A stretch of 64,000 nt of DNA from Luzula sylvatica (GCA_946800325.1 OX326958.1:25646914-25710913); one strand, 5' to 3'; shown: positions 32,469 to 45,290, numbered from the stretch's first letter. The notes: a model not told the origin generated them from the letters alone. Made by a program: numbers and translations.

Positions 32469-33408
32469 TAGTTTTCACAAAAAAAACTTGAAACTCAAGT
32501 ATTTTGCATTATTTTTTCGCCTTCCATTCATGAGTTTCTAATATAAATTCTAAATCAAGTACTAGTTTCCATGGATTAACTTTTAAATTTGAATTTTTGT
32601 ATAAAAATATGCAAATTGAAAATTTTACGTCTATTATCCTTAACTTTAGAGTTTTTATAGCAAAAAAATAATAATGAAATTTCGACCTATTATCCTTGAT
32701 ATTATGAGTGTCATGTAGAACATTGAAATTTGTGTGCTCTCTGAGTACTATACTTCATATTTAGAGTTTTTTTTTTTATAAAAAAACATATATTAATAAA
32801 TAAATATTTTGTATTTTTTTAGCACTAAATTAAAATTTTGACATAAACTTGACAACTAAATATTGTGTGTGTATTAATCTTCAATTCCTTGATTTTCCAG
32901 AAAAGAAAAGAAATGAAAATAAAATAAAATAAATCTGAAAAAGTTATTATTTTTCATGTATTAGTTTTTAATTTTAAATTATTTTGAAAAAAAAAACATG
33001 AAATTGATTATGTTGCATATATTGGCTAACTAATTTGGAGTTCCTAGAATAAAAATCATAAACATCTAGTATTTTGCTTGTGTTTTAACATTCAATTTAC
33101 GAGAATACTAGAAAATTAAATATTTTTTACGTATTACATTTTAAAATCGGAATTTATTTAAAATAACATGCACATTTAAAATGTGTATGCTCGTTTTTTA
33201 AAAAAAAAAAGGAATTTAAATATTTCTATGTATTATACTTAAATTTGCGAGTTTTTTTTTTTTATAAAACATAATAATTGACTATATTTCATGTATTAAA
33301 GTTGTATTTTGGATTGTTAGCAAAATTGAGCAATTACATGCATCAGACTTCATTGTTTAAGCTTTTGCTTAAAAAAAAGAAAGCTGAACACTTTATCTGT
33401 AATTGCAG

Positions 33409-33412
<4 letters not shown>
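32469..33412. repeat. Segmental duplication, right part (pairs with 36660-37260)
   Basis: Matches 36660-37200 throughout in diverged form, for example TGGCTAACTAATTTGGAGTT versus TGACTAACTAATTTGGAGTT and AATTGCAGGTGATAT at both ends. No gene in either copy. Confidence 0.8.

Positions 33413-33494
<82 letters not shown>
33413..33494. repeat. (TA)n microsatellite, about 41 units
   Basis: An uninterrupted AT dinucleotide run of about 82 bp. It replaces a short AT-rich point in the paralogous copy near 37195-37210, so it expanded after the duplication. Confidence 0.97.
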
Positions 33495-33495
<1 letters not shown>

Positions 33496-36424
33496 CCAAG
33501 CTTAGGTGAAAATAATTAAATATAAATGTTTGCAACTAAATAACAATCATAAAAATTAACGATTAATCAATTATTTAAATTTTATTATTTTTTAAAATAA
33601 TTATAATAATATTACACAGAAAGTGTCAATGAACTCATAACCTAGTTGATTAATTGTTTGACACAAAAAACAATATATTATTATGATAAATTGTGTGTTC
33701 AAGTTATGTTGACATTAATTAACGAAAAGATAAAAAAATTCTCCATTATTCTCAAAAGGTAAGACAATTTATGCTTAATGTCATCTATATAAAACGAATC
33801 TCACTGTGAGATATATTTGAAAAAAAAAAATTTAAGAATAAGAGAGGAAAAGAAACTCAGGGAAACAAAATAGAGTATGCTTCCGTACACCAAAACTTTT
33901 ACCTAATTTGTTGATAGATTTAATCCAAACCGCACAATTCCAAAGGGTATTTTAGGAAACACAATCTTCAACAGGTAAGTGGAGGTACTGCTTACTAGAT
34001 TAGTGAGTAATGACTACTTAAATGAGTAATACCGAATGCATGCTGACATTAATTACATGACTTCACTGGAGATTTTATGTGACATGAAATATGATTGTAG
34101 GTAACAAAATTATACAAATTAACTATATCTTATTTATTAGTTACGAGTTATTATAATAAACTAATAATATAACTTACCCAGCCATTCTAAATAATTATAT
34201 TGTTATGTGTAATAAAAACTGTTAGGAAATGAATTGTTGAAGTATTTGGTCATATAGAAAGATTGATACATTTTTTTTTGTTTTATTTAAGACTGTCAAT
34301 GATTGATTAAGTAAGTTGAATCCTAATTAGACATGATATCATTTTATATATTAAAATATATGTTGATAGTAAGAAAATATTGATATTAAAAAATAATATA
34401 TTTATCTTTTTATTTTATTTTATTTTAAACTCATATTTATTCAGTTTATTTGTGTAAAATTATCACAGTCATTTCAATAATTAAATTATGATATGCAGAA
34501 AAATGTGAACATTTAATAATTAGATTACTTTTTACATAATACAATTTTAGTCATTTTATTTACATAATATTATTTATTTTAAAAAATTATAAATATAAGA
34601 AATCCATATAATACTAAGTTGATTAAATTTGTGTCTTTAATCATACAAATTTAATATTAAATTTTTTAAAACTAATAGTAATTAAAAATAGTTTATACAT
34701 CTAAATAACTTCTTGAACTTGTAAACACCTATAAAATGATATTATTATTTTTAAAAATATAATTTTTTGAAAGAGTATATGATATAAAATAATTTATATT
34801 ATACAATGACACTGATACAAAGTGTTATTATTTGATTTTAAAACATGAGGTTTTGTTATTGTAAAACATATAAATAATCTTAATCATAGATAAATGATTT
34901 AAACTAATTTTGTTATGAGATGAGATTATCAATATTATCATACAAATATATTTTTATATTACAAAATGAAACATAACTAACATGTTCGCCGTGTAGCGTG
35001 AATATTCTCCTAATTTTATATCTTTTCAAATTATGTTACATGTCCAAAATTTGAAGAGTTCAAACATTTAATGCTAACAAATTAATATATAATGTTATGA
35101 ACATATCAAATATTATTAATATTTTTTAAAATTGAATTTTTAAAATTATAAATATATTCACTTGAATTTTATCTTTATTTTGTGTTTCATATTATCATTT
35201 TTCTCACATTTTTTCTCCAACTTAAAGTTATGAAAACAAATATGATTATACCGGAAAATGATATACTTTCGGTGAAAAAAAAGGTAGATCGAAAAATAAA
35301 ACATATACATTAATATACAAATACTGAAAATAGTGCATGGACCTTGAAGAACAATATATCGACAAGAAAATATATACATGGACATCGAAAAATGGTATGT
35401 TGAGAGAAACATTGTTAAGTTAACAACAATAACGTCCTACTTTTAGAGAATAATAATAATGCATTAATATTGAAACACATATATAATATATTAATAGCAA
35501 AGTGTTGTATATACTCATATATTAACAAATTGAATATAATTTTTAAATAAATATATTAAGCTTTATAATATGATTTTTTTAGAGGATGGCTAAGATACTT
35601 AATTAAGTATCATGAGTTTAGTACTTAAGATTTTTTGATCATTAGATTCATTTTGAAATTTGTGCATTTAATGATTAGCATAAAATGATATGCTAATATT
35701 TAATGATGAGTATATATAGCATTAAAAAAATACAAATCTCAAAACAAATCTAATGATCAAAAAATTCTAAGTATCAAACTCATAATACTTAATTTTGTAT
35801 CTTAGCCATCATGTTTTTATTAATATATGTAACTTAAGATTTGGAATTTCGAATCCAGACAGAAACTAAAGATACAAGTTCATGATCTCAAGTAATTTTT
35901 TTGATAGTATTTATTTTAGTTTTGAACATGAATTATTATTATAATTTGTCATAATAAAAGTATGTGCACAGACATTTATTTTACTCTTCACTTATATACG
36001 CAATTAGGTGAGATAATTATTGCAATTAAATACACTTATAATCATCTCCATTATGAGACGTGATTTTCTGGTACGTTCACTTTATAAAAATGGAGAGGCA
36101 TTTATAAAGCCCATGTTAGGTTTGGTGTTCTTAATTAACTGATATTACTTATTTGCCCTCGATTAAATGTATGGGTAACTGGCTGGTAACAGGCTGAATG
36201 AAAAAAATACCTGCTGAACTCGATTTCCAAGATTTATGTAGTTAATATGAACCTTAGATCCTAAAGATTGGATGGTCCAAAAAAATTTGGTGTATGGAAG
36301 AATTTCTCAACAAAATATATTTTCACTAAATAATAAGATGTTGGAGGATATCATTTTTTCTACAAATTAACGGAATAGTCATCTACGTTTCAATTGTTTT
36401 CATATGTTTTAGTTGTTCCGCGGA
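33495..36424. other. Intergenic, AT-rich
   Basis: No gene recognised in nearly 3 kb. Only the foldback MITE at 35585-35810 stands out. Confidence 0.6.
35585..35810. mobile_element. Foldback MITE (226 bp)
   Basis: The arms start GATGGCTAAGATACTTAATT on the left and, reversed, GATGGCTAAGATACAAAATT on the right, with complementarity of about 85 bases (TTTTTTGATCATTAGAT). Target duplication not resolved. Confidence 0.8.
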
Positions 36425-37260
36425 TATTATCTCGGTGATGGGGCTAAGCGTCCAACGTAGTCTCGATTCTGGAAGAGACCATAGGGAAATTTACAGAAGA
36501 GCCCCCGAGTTATGTCTAAATTATACAAAAATATTTTAGGAGAAACGGTTTTATTTTATATTATACCACTGCATTTTTTCATTTTAATATAGAGAGAGTT
36601 AAAATAATGTTTAGCATGTGTTAGTTTAGCTTGAAAATTAAACTATTGTTTTTTCATAAAAAACTAACAAAGGTAAATAATTTCTATTTATTAGCCTTAA
36701 TTTTAGATTTTTTGTTAAAAAAAATATGAAGTTTATTATGTTGCATGTAATTGACTAACTAATTTGGAGTTCTTCAAGGAAAAAAAAATTAGTATTTTGT
36801 TTGGAAGTCAGCCTTCAATTTATGAGAAGTCGAAAACACCTGAAAATTTAGTGTTTTTATGTGTTCAATTTCATATCGAAATATATTTAAAATAACACGA
36901 AAATTTTAATGCGTATGCTCAAATTTTTCTTAAAAAATAAACAAGAAAACTAAATCTTTATATGTAATTTCAATTTTAGACCTTTTTGTGAAAGCAGAAT
37001 AATTGAATATTTTTCATGTTATTTTTCAGACAAAAATGTTAAAATTAACTATTTTTCGTGTATTAACTTTGATTTTGGATTGTTTAAGCATAACTTAAAA
37101 TTGAGTAAATACATGCAACAAGACTTCATTTTGTAACTTTTGCTTTGAAAAAGCTAAGAAAACTGAACACTTCACACATAATTGCAGGTGATATGATAAT
37201 GTATATATACCGAAAACTTAGGTGAAATATGAAAATAATGAAATGGTAATTTTATGGTAG
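36425..37260. repeat. Segmental duplication, second copy
   Basis: Diverged copy of 30040-30333 plus 32469-33520 but lacking the 2.1 kb nested transposon block. The start resembles the BAP31 upstream flank, so it may be a stranded promoter region without a gene. Confidence 0.8.
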
Positions 37261-37587
37261 AACTTTTTTCCTATGATAAATTATTTTAAAAAAAATATTT
37301 TGGTAATTTATCAATTAATGTTAGACAAAATAGAAAATATTTATCATACATAATTTTTTTTCATTTAATTGAAAATATCAAAATTATCCTTTTAAAAAAG
37401 TCCTACCATATAATCATCCTTAAAACAATTACAGTAATATTGCACATGTTTATGCAACTATATATATATATATTGTGCACAAGTTTCCAAAATGAAAGGA
37501 AAAATAAATGAACGTATGGGGAATTTTGATTTACATGGATAGGTGAAATACATGTATATCACTATTCATGTATTTGATAATCCACGT
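37261..37587. other. Intergenic, no gene seen
   Basis: AT-rich linker between the segmental copy and the next MITE. Nothing recognised. Confidence 0.5.
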
Positions 37588-38525
37588 GGCTTGTTTGATT
37601 TGTTGTATTTTGAAAATATGTATATTAAATCCTTTGTTTGATTCTTTTGTACAAAATCCATGATTTCAATTTTTTAATATTTTCTTATTATATTATATTA
37701 AATTATATTGATTATATTATATTATATTATATCCTATCTTATCTTTCTATATTATATCTTATTATATCTTATTATATTATATTATATTATATTATATAAT
37801 ATATTGTTTTATATTATTTACATTATCTTATTTTTAATTATATTATATTATACTATTTTATTTTATATTATATTATATTGTTTTGTATTTATTATATTAT
37901 ATTATTTTGTATTATATTATCTTAAACTATATTTTATTACATTGTTTTGTATTATATTATATTATATTGTTTTATATATATTATATTATATTATATTACA
38001 TTACATTATACTGTGTTATATTATATCATATTGATTTATATTATATTATATTAATTACATTGTTTTATATTATATTAAATGATATTCTATTGTATTCTAT
38101 TCTATTATGTTATGTGTTTCATAACATATTATATTACTTTATAATATATTTTATTATATATAGTATTATATAGTTTTATATTATATTTTATATTTTATTT
38201 TATATTAGATTATATTGTATAATATTAGATTACATTATTTTATTTTATTTTATATTAGATTATATTAGATTGTATTAGATTATATTATGTTGTATTATAT
38301 AAGAATATATTTTGTATGATATGGAAATTCAATTATATTATACAATATTAGAATACATGGATAAGAAAATACAAGGAATGAAATACCAAAATTTGAGATG
38401 GATGACAAAATACATGGATAAGAAGTTTGAAATACAATACACCACGAAATCAATCAAAATGTTTTAAGCTTATCCCGTATTTTGAAATACATATCCACCC
38501 AAATCCCTCAAATCAAACATGCCCC
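37588..38525. mobile_element. MITE with TTATA-repeat interior
   Basis: Ends GGCTTGTTTGATTTGTTGTA and (right, reversed) GGGGCATGTTTGATTTGAGG are inverted repeats, followed by matching TATTTTGAAAAT-like sequence. The interior (about 37686-38330) is a degenerate array of TTATATTATA units, which explains the long Tyr/Ile-rich open frames there. Target duplication not clear; the ends resemble Harbinger-type elements. Confidence 0.65.
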
Positions 38526-39335
38526 TAGTTACACCAATCATTTTATTTCAATTTGTCTTCATTTGTTTTTAAGAAATTTGAAGATAACTTAAAATCAATC
38601 CAATTTTTTTTTAAAACAACTAGTGTTAATTATAAAAAAACTACTAATGTTAATATATGATATTCTATTGTACGTAATAACCAATATGAGACTAAAAAAA
38701 TCGCATGTTACGGGAAATTATGAATTCAATCCCACCAGTACTAATAAATGTTTGACATTCAATTATTGTACGTAATAAATTTGGAAATGGATGTATTTGC
38801 TCCATCGAAACTAATGACATGATTGAATTGTAGGATTTTTTTTAAACCCGCCACCAATTATTTTATTGTCTTGATCTCATTTATGCTGGTTAGTTTCTAG
38901 ATAGCTTCTTTGCCAAGAACGTAACGATCCAAAATGTAGATATCAAAATCCATAAATAACTCAATTAAATATTCCCTCTAGTTAGCAAAGTTCCACGAAC
39001 CACCTAACCAATCTCAATCATCTCAATTCTCCATTTTCTTTCCCATTTCCCAAACCAATCTCAATCTTTCAATTCTCCATTTCTCTTTCAATATTTTACA
39101 TATCCAATCAAATTGCAACTCCGCACTTCACGTCATTCTTCCAACATCACAATAGAAATAAAATTAGTTGAGTTAGTTTCGAAAAAACTGGAAATTTTCC
39201 AAGTTTGGAAAAGGTAACTAATTCATTCTGATTGAAAAAAATTAACAAAATTTTATATACACAAATTAACCCAAAATAAAATAAAAAAAAATCAACAAAT
39301 TTTCCTTAATTCTTTCTTCTAGCAATCAAGTAAGC
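38526..39335. other. Intergenic / 3' flank of MAP kinase kinase
   Basis: No gene. Sequence near 39000-39100 repeats CCAATCTCAATC/TCAATTCTCCATTTTCTTT twice, a short local duplication. Confidence 0.5.
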
Positions 39336-40295
39336 CTATTCAAGCAAACTCGAAAGCACTTTCTTTTCCTCTTCTCGATCTCCTCCATTAATGAACGGGT
39401 GCTTAAGTAATTCGCTAATGGTCGCCCTTTTATTCGATTCCTTCTGCAAACAAAGCATGATAAAATCCCTATTCTCCGGCGAAGATTCCTCGTTCTCGGG
39501 AAGATTGGGCGTCTGGCCGAAACAAATCGCGCACATCAGAGCCGCCCAATCGGGTCTCTGCCCCTTTTGCAACAATGGAAAATATCCCAATTTCAATTCC
39601 AAAATCGCGATTCCGAGAGACCACACATCTGCGGCATAAGGATCATAATTTCCACCGTACGTCTCCGGGTCGAACCGTTCAGGACTCATGTAGGCCGTAG
39701 TACCAACAAAGGATATACAAGGATCCAAAGCGCGTCGAAGAATCTTCCCGACACCAAAATCGGCAATTTTCACTTCCCCCGAAGAACTGAGGAGTAAATT
39801 CGAAGGCTTCAAATCGCGATGAACAATTTTCAAGGAGTGAAGATGGGACAAACCAGTCAAAGTTTGTCTCGCTATGCTCGCCAAAGCCGGCTCGGGAAAA
39901 GGAGTTTGATTTCTCTTTCGGAGGATCGAATCGAGAGAGCCGCCATCGACTAGCTCTAGAAGTAAGGATAGATCGCCGGAGGGAGAGGAAACAAAAGCAT
40001 GACAAGAAACAACATGAGGACACCCGGCGGCTTGCCGGAGTATCTCCGCCTCCCGGTGGGTAGGCGAAGAAAGGGATTTGAGAGCGTATACCGAAGAAGA
40101 GACTCGGTGACGTACTTTGTAGACTGTCCCGTCATTGCCATGGCCAAGAACAGCTAACTTTTCGTAATCCGTCAAAGAGATATTGGAGCTCGAGCTTGAA
40201 GTTGCGGAGGAGCCAAAACCGGTCTTGGTGATTGCAGAGGAAGGTGGGAGGTTAAGGGTGAGTTTTGGAATTCGCCGGTGACGAACTGTAGCCAT
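39336..40295 (-). CDS. MAP kinase kinase, group D (MKK7/8/9/10-like)
   Basis: An intronless 319-residue dual-specificity kinase that would phosphorylate a MAP kinase TxY loop. Intron-free genes of about 310 residues are typical of plant group D MKKs. The N-terminus has a MAPK docking motif (RHRRIPKLTLNL, 5-16). Kinase landmarks: glycine loop GHGNDGTVY (51-59), Lys73 in YALK, HRDLKPSN (159-166), DFG (179-181) and MSPERF. The activation loop reads ILRRALDPCISFVGT: the plant MKK motif S/T-x5-S/T is A189-x5-S195, so the first phosphosite is missing. An upstream in-frame Met at 40352 starts in a repeat-coded His/Thr stretch and is probably not used; MATVRH fits the family. No lesion in the frame. 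Confidence 0.95.
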   Translation of the reverse strand: MATVRHRRIPKLTLNLPPSSAITKTGFGSSATSSSSSNISLTDYEKLAVLGHGNDGTVYKVRHRVSSSVYALKSLSSPTHREAEILRQAAGCPHVVSCHAFVSSPSGDLSLLLELVDGGSLDSILRKRNQTPFPEPALASIARQTLTGLSHLHSLKIVHRDLKPSNLLLSSSGEVKIADFGVGKILRRALDPCISFVGTTAYMSPERFDPETYGGNYDPYAADVWSLGIAILELKLGYFPLLQKGQRPDWAALMCAICFGQTPNLPENEESSPENRDFIMLCLQKESNKRATISELLKHPFINGGDREEEKKVLSSLLE

Positions 40296-40308
40296 TGGAG
40301 AGTGACTG

Positions 40309-40311
40309 AGA

Positions 40312-40342
<31 letters not shown>
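40309..40342. repeat. GT/GA microsatellite in MKK leader
   Basis: (GT)n followed by (GA)n, CA/CT on the gene strand, about 15-50 bases upstream of the ATG, within the likely 5' untranslated leader. Confidence 0.9.
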
Positions 40343-40343
<1 letters not shown>

Positions 40344-40362
40344 CGAAAGCAAGGAGAGTGGA

Positions 40363-40374
40363 CGGCTTATAATA
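40363..40374 (-). promoter_or_regulatory. Possible TATA box of MKK gene
   Basis: TTATTATAAGCC on the minus strand lies about 70-80 bases upstream of the ATG, consistent with a start of transcription just before the microsatellite leader. Confidence 0.4.
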
Positions 40375-40518
40375 AGGAGGTCAGAAATAATTGAAGAGGG
40401 AACGTGGAAGGTCTGTTGTTTGGCTTTTCTGTACTTTTGGATGGATACAGAGAATTTAGTGGAGTATAGGGTGGTTTGGATGTCATCAAAGATCTGTGGA
40501 ATTCAAGCACGTGGTTAA

Positions 40519-42744
40519 CAGGTTAAGAATAAATTATGCTATATATAGGAAATTAATAGATTTGAGTTAGGTTATAGTTGGGGATATTATAGTGTTACTA
40601 GTACTACCAAAAAGCAACATATATGCGTAATTCCACCTTAGGTAATTTCACCTTAGGTAATGTAACATTGTTTGTTTTAATATAGTTTAAGGATATTTAT
40701 TCAAAAAAAAAAAAAAAAAAAAAACAACAAATAAGATTTGTTTGAATATTAAAGAAGTTTTCAATTTTAGGTTTCTTTGTTTCTGTTTGAAGTCTTTGTA
40801 ATGTAGATATTATTATGCAGATGAAGACTAAAGTTAACATGGATTAGGATAGGATTAGTTTTATTTCTTGACACGATAGCAGTTTTCTTTGTAAATTTGA
40901 TTTTTATTGATTAACTCTCTAAACATTAAATTTTTTTTTTAAAAGAACATTAATATATGAATGACCAAGACAGTAAGTAACATATAATTAAAAAAAAAAG
41001 AATATTAATTATATTTTATTATTCTATAAACTTTTACATTAATTATTGTATCGAGTATTTTTGAAATATATATGATCATTTCAAATAGTAAGAGGTATTA
41101 TAAAGTATTCGAATAAGGGGACAATGTTTATATTATTTTATACCATTTTCTATTAAATACTATGAATAAAAGAATCTGTTGTTATTTATATTATTTTTAT
41201 TTTTCTATTTTTTTATATCTTCTTTCTATATTAGGGATTACTGATATGATGTTGTTTATACATTTTTACTATATATATATTTTTTATATTATGGATTAAA
41301 AATATATTGTTATTTATGTTTTTTTAATATATATATTTTTTCTATATTTGAAATTAAAGGTCTGCTGTTATTTATACATTTTTACTATATATATTTTCCT
41401 ATACTATATATTAAATATCTGTTGTTATTTATATTTTCTACTATTATTTATATATATATTTCTATACTATGAAAAAAATCGGTTATTTTCATACTTTTTT
41501 TTCTATATTATTGATTAAAGATACGTAAATACTTGTTATTTATAAATTTTTCTATGCTATAGATAAAATTTATATTGTTATTTATATTTTTTCATCGTAA
41601 AAAGATATAAATATGAAGGTGAAAAGTATAATAACAACTATTTAAATCTGAAGGCGAAAGATATATTGGATACTGTCCGAATATTAAGCTCTGTCCATAA
41701 AAAACGGTCGCTCGTCTATTTTTTACCATACCATTTTTTTGACCGTTGTGTTTTGCTACGTGGCCCTGTGGTTGAATCCGGCGTTCCGGAGTGCGTTTTT
41801 TCCGGAGTGCCCTAGCAGTCCCCGAATACTACATAAGGCGGATTTTTTTTTTCAAAAAACATTCTTTGATTTTCCCGATTTATTTTCTGAATTTTCTCAA
41901 ATCATTATCATATTCTAATAAATGGAATTGTTACTTCAAAATATATATATAATTGTAATCAACTCATTAATTATTCGGATCTATTCTTTTTCTTTTCTCA
42001 AAACATAATTTTGAAAAATAAATAAATATAGTCCATGATACAAATAGAACGAAAGTCATTCGAAAGAGAAGGAATTTTTACCTTGACAAAGAGGCAGAAG
42101 AGAAATCAACGCAAACTATTCAAACCCCCCAACTCAAGCAAACAATTTCCTCCTCTAATTTATGTTAATAAAACAAAATTTGGCATCAATACTATTGTCG
42201 ATTAAATCTATTTTTCTCTCGCTCTTTCCTTTTTTGCCGCCTAATCGACAACCTGGATAAAATTCCTCCTCTAATTTGTATTAATAAGATGAAATTTTGC
42301 ATCATATTTTCGATTAAGAGGCCGGATTTATCGTGAAAATAAATAATGATGAATATAGGTAGTTTTAATTTTGATTTTGCTTTTAGTTGGCAAAATGCAA
42401 AAAAAAAAAAAAAACAAATGACACAATAAATATCCTGATTTTCGATTGGGCGGCAATAAATAAAAATGAAAATGAAAGAGAAAGAGGGAAAATAGATTTA
42501 AATAAGCTATATCTACTAAATTTGTAATACCATTTTACATTGTTTTATACTTCTATGAGGCCCCACAAAATCTAAAGAATAAAAACGTGATGAATTGATA
42601 AGATCATAATATGCATGCCAAAAAAAAAACGGAAAGCAAGGAGAATAAAACGTGGCCATTAGAAAGGGAGGAAATGATGAAGAAAGTGGGACTGCATCCT
42701 TACTATCTTAATCTTGTCTGTACCTTACTTACATTATTACCTAA
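40519..42744. other. Intergenic, AT-rich
   Basis: No gene. Contains the tandem array at 41150-41600 and a GC-richer island at 41695-41830 (TTCCGGAGTGCGTTTTTTCC) of unknown nature. Confidence 0.55.
41150..41600. repeat. Degenerate tandem array, about 60-bp unit
   Basis: Recurring pattern CTATATTATGGATTAAA, then CTGTTGTTATTTATA, then TTTTTACTATATATA, seven or so diverged units. AT-only minisatellite. Confidence 0.7.
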
Positions 42745-43442
42745 ATATTATAAGGAGCATTTCTGCATGTAACCCCTTATGTGATGAAAATTCGAAAAAT
42801 AATCTCCTTTTCAAAAATATTCCAGAAATGGTCAGTTTTTAAATCTTGGTGCCACAGTGTTTTGAAAAAAAAAATATTTACTCTTCTCCAAAATATACCC
42901 ACCGAATTCTCCATTATTGAACTATTATATTTAATTAACGAAATAATTAGAACATATCATTAAATATTCATTAATATTTATTCCAATTTATGAATTCGAA
43001 TAAATATTAATTATGTATTAAGTTAATAGCTAACATGTACTAGTTATCATTTTATTTAAATATACTCACTAGAACATAAATGATGTTATGGTAAAATCTG
43101 GGGAAATATATCATATTTTGAATTAAAATTCAACATGTTCTAGTGAGTATATTGAAATAAAATGATAACTAGTACATGTTAGCTATTAACTTAATACATA
43201 ATTAATATTTATTCGAATTCATAAATTTGAATAAATATTAATGAATATTTAATGATATGTTCTAATTATTTCGTTAATTAAATATAATAGTTCAATAATG
43301 GAGAATTCGGTGGGTATATTTTGGAGAAGAGTAAATATTTTTTTTTCAAAACACTGTAGCACCGAGATTTAATCATTTCTGAAATATTTTTTAAAAGAGG
43401 GTTATTTTTCGAATTTTCATCCCATAAGGGATTACATGCAGA

Positions 43443-44989
43443 TAGGGATGTCAACGGGGTGGGTCGGGTTCGGATAAGTCTTCCCCATACCCGAACCCGA
43501 AATTTCGGATATTACCCGAACCCGAACCCAAAATACCCGCGGGTAAAAAACTGTACCCGAGCCCGAACCCGCGGGTAATTTCCCGCCCGCGGGTATTATC
43601 CGTTACCCGAAATTTCTCTCTCTTTTTTTTTTTTTTTTTTTTTTTAGAATGCATATTTTTTGGAAAATATTAAAATAGAACCAACATTACATAAAGATCC
43701 AACAATAATAGTCAAGGTATGGAGGTAGTTGTTCGTTGATAACTTGATGCCCAGCAGCCGAGGGGCCAGGAGGCTATTGCTCAAATTCAATATAAACCAA
43801 AATAGATAAAATATCATAAATGTTCATAAATGTTCAACAATAATTTAAAATACATAAAATCCAACATTACAATAATTAATCATTAAATATCATAAATGTT
43901 CAAATATCAAATCGCATCTCTAAATAGTTGGTCCTCCACGAATACTTGTTTCCGCATGCGACTCGATCTATAAAAAATTCAAATAAATTACAATGGATAA
44001 ACCAACACAACATAACTTATAAAAAAACCGAAATAAACTAAATTACAAAGAAAAAATTATCTCTTCATCTTCCTCCACGCCGTCCGAAAAAGGATGACAT
44101 TGCGAATAATCTATTTGCATGCTCTCCGCTTGAGAAGCACCTAAAAAATCCGAAATAAATGAAATTCGCCAAAATAAATTATTTATAATTAAAAAAAAAA
44201 AAAATATTGAGAAATAAAACTGAGTTATTATTACTACAATTTGGGGATTATTATTACTACCTTCGGCTTCCGAATCCATCGCAATTTAATACTACAATTT
44301 GAAATAAAACTAAGTTATTTTATTTGATTCCAAATCCATCGCAATTCATATATGATTCAAAAAACTGAGTTAATCAAATTGAGTTAATCAAACAGAGTTA
44401 AATTGAGAAAAAACTGAGTTAAATTTGAAAGGGACCTGGCGACTAGGCGACCTGGCGACGAGCGACGAGCGCAGGGGTGAGGACCTGGCGACTGGCGACG
44501 AGCGCAGGGGCGACGGGCGACGGGTTGAAGTTGAAGACCTGGCGACTGGGCGACGGGTTGAAGTTGAAGACCGGGCGACGGGTTGAACTGAAGAAGTCTC
44601 TCTCTCAGTTGGTGGGTTGAAGAAGAAGTGAAGAACTGAAGAAGTCTCTGGCGGCTGAATTGAGTTTGAGTAATAACTAATAAGAGAGTAACAAAAGAGT
44701 AAGACCTAAATGGATAATATGAAAGTATAAAGGGTAAATTTTAACGGTCCAAGATTTAATCATCCGAAAATTATGAGGGTAAAATTGTAATTTCATTTTC
44801 GGGTATGTTCGGGTAATTTTCGGGTACGGGTTCGGATTACCCGCGGGGCGGGTAGTACTCCGCCCGAACCCGACCCGAACCCGGACCGGATATTTTGTTT
44901 TCGGATAATACCCGACCCGCGGGTATTTTTTTTCGGATAATACCCGCCCCGTTCGGGTTCGGATTTTACCCGACCCATTGACATCCCTA
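43443..44989. mobile_element. hAT element nested in the Mutator-like element
   Basis: Ends TAGGGATGTCAACGGGG and (right, reversed) TAGGGATGTCAATGGGTCG with the perfect 8-bp duplication CATGCAGA (43435-43442, 44990-44997), both diagnostic of hAT. Subterminal regions (43455-43620 and 44795-44975) are packed with CCCGAACCCG-type motifs, likely transposase binding sites. The interior has a small minus-strand frame at 44043-44279 (MDSEAEGSNNN) of unknown origin and a GC-rich minisatellite. No hAT dimerisation domain is seen, so it is non-autonomous. Confidence 0.93.
44433..44590. repeat. GC-rich minisatellite inside hAT element
   Basis: Recurring GACCTGGCGACTGGCGACGA and CGACGGGTTGAAGTTGAAGA units, strikingly GC-rich against the AT-rich surroundings. 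Confidence 0.8.
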
Positions 44990-45059
44990 CATGCAGAAAT
45001 GCCCCATATTATAATTTACTTGCACCTATTATTCCATTGTCAAATTTACGTGGCAAAAA

Positions 45060-45290
45060 TAATTTGAGTAGAAACAGTGACAATTTGATGGAAAATTCGG
45101 TATGCTTTCCAAAGTTATAATTATCCACGTGCTTTCAATTTCGTTATTACTGTTCTGATTTAATTGCTTGTACGCAATTTGTTTTACAAGCAAAATTGGA
45201 ATTTGAGTAGCTTCGTCATGAGTACATTAGTGAGGAAAAACGAAGAAGTTTTCTAAAATGTAAATTTTATTTTCTTAATCATTTTTTCTA
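45060..45290. repeat. Diverged direct repeat (pairs with 47415-47620)
   Basis: Shares CTTTCCAAAGTTAT, TTGCTTGTACRCAATTTGTTTTAC and TTTAAAATGTAAA-type blocks with 47415-47620. Nature unknown; possibly paralogous 3' flanks. Confidence 0.65.

Larger units (their letters stand above)
42754..45005. mobile_element. Foldback Mutator-like element interrupted by a hAT element
   Basis: Perfect 9-bp duplication ATATTATAA (42745-42753, 45006-45014). Ends GGAGCATTTCTGCATGTAAC and (right, reversed) GGGGCATTTCTGCATGTAG/AT match the element at 30532-31471. Nearly the whole element is a palindrome: left arm 42754-43085 and right arm about 43130-43434 plus 44990-45005, with CACAGTGTTTTGAAAAAAA and AACATGTACTAGTTATCATT in both. 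Without the hAT insertion it is about 700 bp. No transposase. Confidence 0.93.

Noticed and set aside
33350..33535. Open frame with Ile-Tyr repeats
   Set aside because: Translation of the (TA)n tract.
37708..38173. Long Tyr/Ile-rich open frames
   Set aside because: They are translations of a degenerate TTATA microsatellite inside a MITE.
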